64,000 bases of DNA, from the NCBI RefSeq assembly GCF_043290135.1, contig NC_134701.1:35553501-35617500 (forward strand), given 5' to 3'. This DNA is from Rhipicephalus microplus. Taxonomy: Eukaryota; Arthropoda; Arachnida; Ixodida; Ixodidae. Of this stretch, positions 34,801 to 43,283 are shown in pieces. The translations under genes were made by a program, and so were the position numbers. Numbering within the stretch: the first letter of the stretch is position 1; each line of letters opens with the position of its first letter. The notes under the pieces are model-generated. The model was not told the origin of the DNA and ran no database searches. It was given only the letters and a program-made list of their open reading frames with translations.

Positions 34801-35311
34801 TAGCTACGCAAACACCTTTGTTCAAAAACAGCCCTACATTTGTATCCGCTATGCCTTCGTGGTTGTACAATGCGTCATTTTCTACGAGCACCATTACACT
34901 GCAGCGTGGCGGCACAGTTACATCATCATGAACAACGCGTAGAGCAGTTAGGCGTCGTTCCTCAGATTCCTCCACAAGTATAGCTCTTTCAGTCGATAAC
35001 GACACGCTGGATCTACGCAGGTTAATTACGGCGCCATTAGCTCGCGAAAAATCCATTCCTATAATGAGTTCCCTTGAACATTCTGGCAGCACAATGAAAT
35101 CGGCCACGTAAATAAAGCCCCGTAATTCAAGTCTTGCAGTGCATCTGCCAAGAGGCGTAATAGTGTGACCACCTGCCGTGCGTATCCACGATCCACTCCA
35201 CTGTGTCACAACTTTGTTTAGCTTTTTCACCATCTTGTGACTTATCACTGAATAATCAGCACCGGTGTCGACTAAGGCATTCAACTCCCATCCTTCCATT
35301 CTCAACCGCAA
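31884..35311 (-). pseudogene. Gypsy C pol: protease, reverse transcriptase, RNase H, integrase
   Basis: The first 828 codons (35311-32825) are open. Protease active site NALVDTGADYSVIS is at residues ~10-23. The reverse transcriptase has SPWASLVVLVKKKD, DLKSGYWQIEV and the active site YLDDVVVFSATF (near 34000). RNase H has EVHTDVSNVGLGAIL, where a serine-valine pair differs from the usual TDAS. Integrase begins with DEPTSGHMG ... RYVKTC, then a TAA at 32825 and a TAG near 32780, and continues in the same frame with MDFLGPFP, VITDRGTAF and NGLTERLNRTL, so all three catalytic acids remain. A frameshift near 32260 precedes the C-terminal part (32267-31884) with CRYFGPYEVLNRISN, the GPY/F module. 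No chromodomain. Confidence 0.9.
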
Positions 35312-35652
35312 ATCTGAAGTAACGTTTTCATTGCTGCACCCATCTGCCGGAAATACACCGTCATCACCCTCAAACCATATTGGAGGATCTTCGTAACTGA
35401 CGTTATCAGCGGCCTCACCTCCACAGGTCGCTTGATTCAGTTTTCCGGGAGTGGACTTGGAGAGCGATGACCAGGCTGCCTTGAAGATCTACGTGGGCTG
35501 GAGGACCGGTAGCGCATAGGCGATGGTGACCTTGACCGGTGTTGGCGTAGAGTCGGCGAGTTCTGTCGCGTGGACAAGTACTCCTCAATCTCCGCTGGTC
35601 GTTCGCCGTTTCGGGGGCACGGTGCATACGACGGGAAACCTCTTAATCCAGC

Positions 35653-36869
35653 CTATCGGTAAGGACAGAATCTGTACAGATGACCCGCTTCCCCACAATG
35701 AAAACACAGAGGCCTGCGCTCGTGATCATGCCAGACGTCACTTTTCCTGGGCCTACGCTCCACATAGTGATGTGTGCTACGTGCTCCTGGGGGCAGATAG
35801 GTAGCTGTTGGTTCCCGTGGACGAGGTGCGCTGCGTGTTGCAGGTGGGAGAGGAGTCGTCGCCATCGCAACTGCTGCATTGCTGTGTACGGTGGGTTGTC
35901 TGACAACCTCAGAGTATGTTCGGATAGGTCGAACCGGCTGCAGCTCACGCTCTGGCTCTCGTATCACCTGCCTCAGTTCGTCACGAACAACGTCCGTAAC
36001 GGATAGTGCAGTTGGAGTCTGGGGCATTTGCAGTCTGCTCAGTTCTTCTCTAACAACTGATCTAATGAGCTCTCGCAGGGCTTCAACGTCGTTTCGCACG
36101 CCTCCGTAGAATACCTGTGCAGATGCGCAGTTAAGATTCCGGTTGTACTGCCGAGCCCACTGTTCCAGTGTTTTTTCGATAGCTGTCGCTTTCGAGTAAA
36201 ACTCAGCAACTGTGCTCGGAGGGTTGCGGACGAGAACGGCGAACAGATCTTGCTTCACTCCGCGCATTAGATGGCGCACCTTCTTATCCTCAGCCATGTT
36301 GTAATCCGCACGCTTGAACAGACGGACCATTCCTCAATGTACATAGCAGCACTCTCGTTCGTGAGCTGGTTCCTCGATTGAAGAGCAGCCTCCGACTTTT
36401 CTTTCCGGTCTATGTTCGCGAACGTAGCCACCGCTTGTCGACAAAATACCTCCCAGGTAGACAACGAGGTTTCATGGTTCTCAAACCATGTCTTTGCGAA
36501 GTCTTCCAGGGCGAAGTATACGCGACGGAGCTTCTCTCTTTCGTCCCATCCATTCAAGCTCGCCACTCTCTCGAACAGGTCCAACCAATCTTCAACATCC
36601 TCGTACGAGTCGCCGTGGAATACTGGTGGATGGTGCGGTTGGCTAATGAACACTTGTGCCGGTGTTACCTGGGTAGTCATAGTGGTGGCATCCATCGTTT
36701 GAATTCCCCTTGGTGTGAAGTGAAGAGGACCGAACTCAGGTGAGTCACTTCGAAGACGGCGACTTGCCCTCTGGTGTACAGGAGTCACTTCCACGGGGTT
36801 GATACACTGGTCGTCGGGGCTACGCTGTCTTGAGCTCGCGGGGTTTCGATTCATACCCAGCAACTCCAC
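35653..36869 (-). pseudogene. Gypsy C gag
   Basis: Structural capsid protein frame in two pieces. The N-terminal part (36869-36267) contains the Gypsy gag core PPVFHGDSYEDVEDWLDLFE and a WDEREKLRRVYFALEDFAKTW block. A frameshift near 36300-36330 leads to the second part, with MAEDKKVRHLMRGVKQDLF, and a CCHC zinc knuckle CFHCGEAGHLYRFC near the end (about 35660-35700). A single frame change is the only damage I see. The reading frame begins just inside the 5' LTR boundary. Confidence 0.85.
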
Positions 36870-36875
36870 CAGAAA

Positions 36876-37112
36876 TGTAGCGATGCTGAGGCAGACAGGT
36901 TCAAAAACAAGCGTAGTTATTAGGGTGAACTTGTGCCCACGATTCTAAAGACTATGGTCGTCAAGTCCGAGTAGCCGAGTGGCACAGATCAAACTATCTT
37001 CCTCTCCTCGTTGCCGGAGCGCACGAACGCGTGGCGCATGCCAGTCGGGTCTTGCTTGCGCTCTTGCCACGATGATTGCGGCGGCTACTTGAACGTGGCC
37101 AACCTGTGGTGG

Positions 37113-37114
<2 letters not shown>
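36876..37114 (-). repeat. 5' LTR of Gypsy element C
   Basis: 239 bp; plus strand TGTAGCGATG to CTGTGGTGGCA. The primer-binding region should lie immediately left of 36876, where the minus strand reads TTTCTGGTGGAGTTGCTGGG; I could not assign the tRNA primer. Confidence 0.9.
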
Positions 37115-37170
<56 letters not shown>

Positions 37171-37196
37171 TTCTTACAATATATATATATATATAT
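37115..37196. repeat. (AT)n between two Gypsy elements
   Basis: Two TA runs (about 37117-37168 and 37179-37198) separated by CATTCTTACA. The tract touches the 5' LTR of Gypsy C on the left and the 5' LTR of Gypsy A on the right. Confidence 0.95.
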
Positions 37197-37327
37197 ATTA
37201 ACAATTCATTAGACGTCATCTTCCTCATCTGTCAATAAACATCATCAGTCTTCGCCCCGTTCCTCTTCATCATCGGTGCCATCTTGCTGTGGCTTGAATA
37301 AAGCGTCAGCTGAACCGTTGTATTTCA
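37197..37327 (+). repeat. 5' LTR of Gypsy element A
   Basis: Matches 46866-47002 from AATTCATTRGACGTCATC to the end TTGTATTTCA. The first bases (ATTAAC versus TGTAAG) are degraded where it meets (AT)n. AATAAA near 37298. Confidence 0.85.
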
Positions 37328-37424
37328 AGTGGTGGAAGGTGCTTCCCGATCTCTTCGACCTCTCTCCATCCAAAGTCAGCTCCTGGAGCTCTGTTCGGGC
37401 CGTCACTTACGCCAGCAGAGCACC

Positions 37425-38217
37425 ATGGCGCAAGAGCAAGCCAAACCGAATCACCTGCCGGCGCAACCACTAGCCGCCAACCCTAGCCCGATCAACAACC
37501 CCCCTCGGGAGCCTCCAATCTTCTCCGGTCTGCCTGGCGAAGATGTCGAAGACTGGCTCGACAACTATGACAGTGTAGGTGTCTACAACAACTGGAACGA
37601 GGCGTCGAAATTAGCACGCGTCCAGTTTTACGTCTTTCGGGTTGCCAAGACGTGGTTCCTGAATCATGAGAGCAAGTTCCGCAATTGGTCTTCCTTTAAA
37701 GACCAGCTCCGACGCATTTTCGGCACACCGACCGTCCGTTCAAAAGTTGCGCGCAAAAAACTGGCAGAACGCGTTCAACATTGCGATGAGTCCTACACTT
37801 CCAATATTGAGGATGTGCCTGCACTTTGCCGCCGTATCGACGACCCCGTGCCAAAAGGTGATCGCGTCCGGCACCTTCTGAAGGGTATCGGACCTACCGC
37901 TTTCAACGCCCTCGTCGCGCACAACCCTTCGACGGTTTCCGACGTCGTCTCTGTATGCCAGCGTCTTGATACCTTGCAGTCAATCTGCCTGCGACCCGAC
38001 TTCTCTGAGAATCCCCTGGCAGACAGTATTGAGCTCCGATCTATCATTCGAGTCATAATTCGTGAGGAATCGCAAGCCTACAGTTTACCTCCTTCTAACA
38101 ACGTTCCCCGCTCAACCCGCCTTTAGCGATCTGCGTGGCATTATTAGGGAAGAAATGTCAGCGTTTCAAAGCACCCACTGTGCTCCACCATGTCCCCAAC
38201 CCGCTTCGTATGCACAG
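37425..38217 (+). pseudogene. Gypsy A gag, N-terminal part (split)
   Basis: The likely start is ATG at 37425 (context CACCATGG); the frame is open upstream to the LTR. The core reads PPIFSGLPGEDVEDWLDNYD and VAKTWFLNHESKFRNWSSF, followed by the conserved KGDRVRHLLKGIGPTAFNAL segment. A frame change near 38110-38126 follows, then DLRGIIREEMSAFQS. The frame is cut at GCACAG (38217) by LINE D and resumes at 42876 with ATGCGACCC. Gag builds the intracellular particle. Confidence 0.85.
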
Positions 38218-38528
38218 ATTTATTTTATTTATTTATACATGTACCTACATCGCCCTTACGGGAATTATTGTAGGGGGGAGAACAAGCAAAAGAATACAGT
38301 ACAGTCGATATACCGAAAAAGATGGTTGCGGATAAAAGGCTGTATCGTTTAAAAGAACATAGTCATAACAAAGTGAAACAACAAAGTGAAACAACACTGT
38401 CATAAATAAGGCATCAAATTGCAAATACAAAGCAAACGTTGAAAGAGAAGAGTGCTATTGGTAACACAGGGCAATAAAAACAAAAGAAAATAATTAGTAC
38501 GGAACGCATCAGAAATGTACAGTAATGA

Positions 38529-41195
38529 TTAGTTCAACAAAAAATTGTGCAAATTTTTAACAAAAGATAAGGGAGGCGCAGACACAATTTCCTCTGGCAA
38601 GCCGTTCCACTCATGCGTGGTTTTTGGAAAAAAGGCGTATTTGAATGCGTTGATCCTGGAAGTGTATTCACGCAGTTTTAAAGAATGGTCAGTACGGGGT
38701 GACACATAGGTAGGTGGCCTTATATACTGATCCTTGTCGATGCCTGTTTTGTTCATGAATATGCTGTAAAATAGGGACAGTCGTAGGTATTTTCGCCGGT
38801 CAGCTAACAGAGGCCATTGCAATCCTGAACGAATGTCAGCTGATCTTATGGTAAAGTTATAATTGCTTGCCACAAAGCGTGCTGCGCGTGCCTGTACACG
38901 CTCCAGGGCTTCTATATTTGATTTTGTTGAGGGGTCCCAGGCACTGCAGGCATATTCTAATATGGGACGCACATTGGATATGTATAGTGTTTCTTTCAAC
39001 TTAGTTGGTGCCTGTCTGAAATTGCGCCTCAAAAAATTTAGCACTCGACTAGCCTTTAATGTTAAGTAATTAATATGAGCATTCCAAGATAGGTTGGCAG
39101 AAAAAATGACCCCTAGGTATTTATATTCTGTTTCAACCGGAAAGGTAGCCCCGGCCATGACGTAATTTGAAATCCGAGGCTGTTTTTTGTTCGTAAACCT
39201 CACCAATTTACACTTCGACAGATTTAGTGTCATTCTCCATGAATCACACCAAGAAACTACGGAGTTCAAGTCATTCTGCAATTGAACGGTGTCCGCTTCA
39301 GAGGTAATGTTACTGTAAATGCAGCAATCGTCAGCATACAATCGAACACGGCTAGAGAGATTGTCGGAGATATCATTTATAAAAATAAGAAAAAGCAGGG
39401 GCCCCAAAACTGACCCTTGCGGCACTCCTGACAATACACCGACGCTTGATGAGCACACACCGTCAAGAATCACGCACTGCTGTCTTTCTGAAAGGTACGC
39501 CTCAATCCACATGAGAAGGGCATTAGGTATGCCTAGACAATGAAGCTTTTGCAACAACACATGTGACACGGAATTGAATGCCTTCTGGAAATCCAGAAAT
39601 ATACAGTCAACCTGAAGGCCTGAGTTAATAGAAGCTGCAATGTCGTGCGTGAACTCGACCAGTTGTGTATCGCACGAGAAACCCGCCCTGAAACCATGTT
39701 GCAATGGGGAAAAGAAGTTATTACTTTGAAGATGATTCATTAAGTTTGTGTAAATGATATGTTCGAGTGTCTTGCAGCACACGCTTGTCAGAGAAATGGG
39801 CCTGTAGTTACACTTTTTTGTTTTATCTCCGCTTTTATATACTGGCGTTACGTTGGCATTTTTCCCATCAGCCGGTAAAACGCATTGTTCAAGCGACGTT
39901 TTGTACATGAGAGTTAAAAAAGGGGCGATAGACACTGCGCAGTTTTTCAAGACGAAGTTGGATATACAGTCAGGACCAGGAGCAGAGTGAACATTTACTT
40001 TTTCCATCAAGAGCACGACACCGCGTTCGCAAATTTCTATGTCGTTCATTTGCGGGAGCGAGCCATCATTCTGGCATAGACTACATGTGTTAACTGGATG
40101 CGAGAACACAGACTGAAAGTATGTATTGAAACCCTGAGCTTTGGCTTCCGTGTTAGATTCGTAATTTATCCCGTACATGATGTCAGGAATAGTGGGTCTA
40201 GAATTACTTTTATTTTTCACGTATTTCCACACTTTCTTGGGGTTGGTTTTAAGTTTCTCGCCTAGATCACAAAGGTACATTTCTTGTGCTCTGCGCATAG
40301 CTTTTGTCACCATTTTGCCTATCTCTTTCATTTTTGAAAGCAACGCAGGATCAGGCACTTGGCAATACTTTCGATACAATCGATTCTTTCTATTTATTTT
40401 TGATCGGAGTTCCCTACTGAGCCATGGTTTATCATTGCGTCGCCTGGCCGAAATGATACACGAAGGAATGAAAGTTTGGGTCAAGGACATTATCTTTGTT
40501 TTGAAGAAATTCCACTGCGCATTCATGTCTAACGATGAACTATGCGATTGGAACTCAGGGAAAAATGCATCCAGTTCACGCGACAGTGATGGGTAGTCAC
40601 CTTTTTCATATGAGAACACTTTGCGGGGTGCCTGAGCGCGGCGGTTTTTAGCACTACAAGACATTTTAGTGACAACTTCATGGTCGCTGATACCAGGGAC
40701 CGTGACAACAGAGGATACAAGATCCGGTTCACTGCACAAAAATAAATCAAGAATGTTTGCACTGTCACCACCAATTCTTGTTGGCGCTTCGACAAATTGA
40801 AATAATGAGTGGGCATTAATCATCTCCCTAAAGGTAGTATACAGGAAAAACGTTGTGTTTAACACGGGTTTAAAGGACTTCCATTCTACATCCGGGAAGT
40901 TAAAATCGCCTCCGTGAATTACGTGCGTTGTTTGCAAACTTAATAAAACGTTGCTCAACTGAAAGAGAGGATGGGCAGTTCTTATACCGGGCGGCCTATA
41001 AAATGAGCCAATGGCAACGGAAGAACCGTTTTGTAGCAAAATTTTACACCAGACAGTTTCGCATGAGTCGGCTTCGATGCTTATAGAATTGCTAGCTATG
41101 CTATCTTGAATGAGAACAAATACACCACCACCATGGCAATTACGGTCTTTCCTATATACGGTATAGCCAGAGGGAAACATTTCGCTGTCGCTCAT
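38529..41195 (-). CDS. LINE D ORF2: AP endonuclease and reverse transcriptase
   Basis: 888 codons open from the first downstream Met; the frame really begins further upstream (to 41366), with one TAG near 41258. The endonuclease shows upstream VNCRSLKN and GTESWLDN, then YRKDRNCHGGGVFVL, GSFYRPPG, the catalytic GGDFNFPDVEW (residues ~95-105) and PGISDHEVV (SDH, ~167-175). The linker carries KPWLSRELRS. The reverse transcriptase has GPDCISNFVLK, VTPVYKSGDK, NYRPISLTSVCCK, HGFRAGFSCDTQL, FLDFQKAFNSVSH, SGVPQGSVLGPLLFLIFIND, the active site RLYADDC, then KYLGVIFSANLSW, NVRPILEYACSAWDP, ARAARFV and EWNGLPEEIV. All blocks of a CR1-clade ORF2 are present. The F of FADD is Y, as in many families. 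It is the best preserved protein in the window. The product would nick target DNA and reverse-transcribe the element RNA in the nucleus. Confidence 0.85.
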   Translation of the reverse strand: MSDSEMFPSGYTVYRKDRNCHGGGVFVLIQDSIASNSISIEADSCETVWCKILLQNGSSVAIGSFYRPPGIRTAHPLFQLSNVLLSLQTTHVIHGGDFNFPDVEWKSFKPVLNTTFFLYTTFREMINAHSLFQFVEAPTRIGGDSANILDLFLCSEPDLVSSVVTVPGISDHEVVTKMSCSAKNRRAQAPRKVFSYEKGDYPSLSRELDAFFPEFQSHSSSLDMNAQWNFFKTKIMSLTQTFIPSCIISARRRNDKPWLSRELRSKINRKNRLYRKYCQVPDPALLSKMKEIGKMVTKAMRRAQEMYLCDLGEKLKTNPKKVWKYVKNKSNSRPTIPDIMYGINYESNTEAKAQGFNTYFQSVFSHPVNTCSLCQNDGSLPQMNDIEICERGVVLLMEKVNVHSAPGPDCISNFVLKNCAVSIAPFLTLMYKTSLEQCVLPADGKNANVTPVYKSGDKTKKCNYRPISLTSVCCKTLEHIIYTNLMNHLQSNNFFSPLQHGFRAGFSCDTQLVEFTHDIAASINSGLQVDCIFLDFQKAFNSVSHVLLQKLHCLGIPNALLMWIEAYLSERQQCVILDGVCSSSVGVLSGVPQGSVLGPLLFLIFINDISDNLSSRVRLYADDCCIYSNITSEADTVQLQNDLNSVVSWCDSWRMTLNLSKCKLVRFTNKKQPRISNYVMAGATFPVETEYKYLGVIFSANLSWNAHINYLTLKASRVLNFLRRNFRQAPTKLKETLYISNVRPILEYACSAWDPSTKSNIEALERVQARAARFVASNYNFTIRSADIRSGLQWPLLADRRKYLRLSLFYSIFMNKTGIDKDQYIRPPTYVSPRTDHSLKLREYTSRINAFKYAFFPKTTHEWNGLPEEIVSAPPLSFVKNLHNFLLN

Positions 41196-41366
41196 TGTGT
41201 TGTCGAGCCATGATTCTGTACCAATGACTACGTGCGGATTTGTTGATTCTATCTAGGAACTGAACTCTATAGTTTTATTTTTGAGGCTTCTGCAATTTAC
41301 TACAATACATACGAGATCGTGTTTGCCGGATGGTTTCTTTTTACGGTAAGCTGCATTCGTTAGTGG

Positions 41367-41777
41367 CTATCGAGTATCCCTGGTCACGGTGTCGGTTTCA
41401 GCATTATATACGAAGGTTTGGTTGCCTATTTTCATTTTATTAAAATGCAACTTATATTCTGCTTTACGGTTTTTGGCGAACTGAATCAATTTCTTCCTTT
41501 CCTGTCGAACTTTACTGGAATAGTCCTCACTCAACGCGAACTCAGTTCCTTTCAGCTTTGAGGCAACAGCAAGCACACGTTCTTTGTCTTTAAATGACAA
41601 AAACCTCAGAATTATGGGCCTTGCCTTTACCGCTCTGTAGCGTCCTAGCCTGTGAGCTCTTTCAATGGCAGCAGTGCTGATTGCCACGTTCAGTTTTTCG
41701 GAGCAAAAGGCAATCACTCGAGCCTCTGACTGAGCCCACGTTTCATTTACAGTATCTGAAAGGCCATAAACTATCAA
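41367..41777 (-). pseudogene. LINE D ORF1, C-terminal RRM-like domain
   Basis: Open frame of 136 codons with LIVYGLSDTVNETWAQSE-like text, the ERAHRLGRYRAVKARPIILR block, FLSFKDKERVLAVASKLKG, FALSEDYSSKVRQERKKL and a final FVYNAETDTV. This is the RRM plus C-terminal domain layout of L1/CR1 ORF1 RNA-binding proteins. It ends in TAG (41367-41369) and is in the same frame as the following ORF2. Upstream, two frameshifts (near 41890 and 41965) separate it from the 2A part. Confidence 0.8.
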
Positions 41778-41883
41778 ATTGTTTCTTCTAGATCTGCCAT
41801 CTAGGTCCTCATACGAGTCCCGTAATTTGGCGCAGGTATCAGCAAGATCTTCATTTTGAGCGAGTAGTTGCGTTACGTCATCC

Positions 41884-42336
41884 CTAAAGGGGACACGTTA
41901 TCTTCCACGAGCTTGACCTTTTCTGCCAGTTGCGATAGCTTTTGTTCGAGTGCTTGTTGGTGGCTCGAATGGAACGAATTTCCGAAAGAATGTCAGTCTG
42001 TTGCTGTTGCATTGACGGTAGTGTCATGATGACATCCAACATTTCTTTTTCTTGTTGGGATGTCAGAGGGCCCGGGTTTCGTTCTACATCCCCAGACAGA
42101 AGCAGCAACATTCGAGCAACACGCATGCATGACAAAAATTTTGCACCCAGCAGGAAAACATTTTGAACAATCGTAGTCGACAGCGAGTTGGGATCTGGCA
42201 CCAATTTTTTAAACGGCTTTCCGTTAACAAGGCGATAAGAATAACCAACCTGAAGAAAGACGAGCCGTGAGTGACTGCCAGCCATGCCGGTGCCAGATCC
42301 CAAAGTGGGTGGTTGCAGTAGTCGCTTAAGTAGCAC
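41884..42336 (-). pseudogene. LINE D ORF1, N-terminal part with 2A-like motif
   Basis: 150-codon frame. Residues 71-90 end in LLLLSGDVERNPGP; this matches the 2A consensus D-x-E-x-N-P-G-P with the usual hydrophobic run before it, encoded at 42067-42096. 2A sequences make the ribosome skip the bond between the last Gly and Pro, splitting the product without a protease. After it comes a glutamine-rich, coiled-coil-like region (LTSQQEKEMLDV ... MQQQQTDILSEIRSI). 2A-like sequences at the start of ORF1 are known from CR1-type LINEs of other animals (established knowledge). The same frame is open upstream through the monomers apart from one TAG at 42364. Downstream frameshifts break the copy. Confidence 0.85.
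42067..42096 (-). promoter_or_regulatory. 2A-like ribosome-skipping motif
   Basis: Codes for SGDVERNPGP, preceded by MRVARMLLLL. All conserved positions (D, E, N, P, G, P) are present. Confidence 0.88.
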
Positions 42337-42875
42337 TGCGCCGTCCTGTAGCGTCCCGGGTTGCTAGACGAAGTAACGGTAGCCGGACGGTGCCGACAGC
42401 GCTAGCACATCCAGCGGTGAGGAGCAATCCGACAGCAGTTGAAAAGCCGGGCAGATATCCGGGTTTGTGCTGTCATCGAAGATAGGACACGTTGTTGCTC
42501 CAGAACCAAGGAAAACTGCCAGCATCTGCGCAACCTGAAGAAAGACGAGCCGTGAGTGACTGCCAGCCATGCCGGTGCCAGATCCCAAAGTGGGTGGTTG
42601 CAGTAGTCGCTTAAGTAGCACTGCGCCGTCCTGTAGCGTCCCGGGTTGCCAGACGAAGTAACGGTAGCCGGACGGTGCCGACAGCGCTAGCACATCCAGC
42701 GGTGAGGAGCAATCCGACAGCAGTTGAAAAGCCGGGCAGATATCCGGGTTTGTGCTGTCATCGAAGATAGGACACGTTGTTGTTCCAGAACCAAGGAAAA
42801 TTGCCAGCATCTGCGCAACCTGAAGAAAGACGAGCCGTGAGTGACTGACAGTCATGCCGGTGACAGATCGCTTTA
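42247..42875 (-). repeat. 285-bp 5' monomers of LINE D
   Basis: The junction motif AACCTGAAGAAAGACGAGCC recurs at 42247, 42532 and 42817, an exact 285-bp spacing, giving two full tandem units and the start of a third. 285 is divisible by three and the ORF1 frame stays open through the units (one TAG at 42364, where a sister monomer has TGG). Each unit encodes a hydrophobic segment LVFLQVAQMLAIFLG. Tandem 5' monomers act as promoters in some mammalian L1 families; a promoter role here is inference. Confidence 0.88.
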
Positions 42876-43283
42876 ATGCGACCCTCGCCGTCTCAAATAC
42901 CGCCACCTGTGCCTGATCATGAACATCTCGCACCTCTAGTCGCTCGTTCACCGAACCCAACCTACCATTCTTCCTGGTGGGCCCCACGGCCTATTTGCTA
43001 CTACTGTGGAATTAGAGGACACATTTCCCGTGTCTGTCGACGTCGGAAGCAAGATGAACGTCGTGGTTATGGCGCTTTTGAACGAGACGACACATGTGCT
43101 CGAGGTTACTACCATTATGCCGACAGTCGTTCCAACCACCGATCACCGTCTCCTGTGCGCATTTCCAACACGACCAACAATACACGTGCATCCCGACTAC
43201 GCTCCCCTTCGCCACTCCGACGCTCTGTTTTACCACTTCGGCCTGTCTCTCAACTGGCTGCCCAACGATCGGAAAACTAAACA
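42876..43283 (+). pseudogene. Gypsy A gag, C-terminal part with zinc knuckle
   Basis: Resumes the split gag with MRPSPSQIPPPVPDHEHLAP, then the CCHC knuckle CYYCGIRGHISRVC (about 42990-43035), then an arginine/serine-rich tail (RSPSPLRRS) ending with a stop at 43281-43283. pol overlaps this end in the -1 frame, the arrangement used for programmed frameshifting in many Gypsy elements; whether it is real here is inference. Confidence 0.85.

Larger units (their letters stand above)
38220..42875 (-). mobile_element. LINE D, near full-length CR1-like retrotransposon with 2A motif
   Basis: 4656-bp non-LTR element inserted in Gypsy A gag. The 3' end (left) is TTATTTTATTTATTTATA on the plus strand, a TAAA-rich tail in the element's own sense; the 3' UTR covers 38220-38528. 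Order in its own sense: 285-bp monomers (42875-42247), 2A-containing ORF1 start, coiled region, RRM-like ORF1 end (41777-41367), ORF2 (to 38529). Target duplication is 2 bp (AT) or absent: the gag codons GCA CAG / ATG CGA rejoin cleanly. CR1 elements often make very short or no duplications. Confidence 0.9.

Noticed and set aside
42364..42987. Independent 207-codon gene starting at 42987
   Set aside because: Its first ~37 codons are antisense to Gypsy A gag; the rest is the monomer region of LINE D and is described there.
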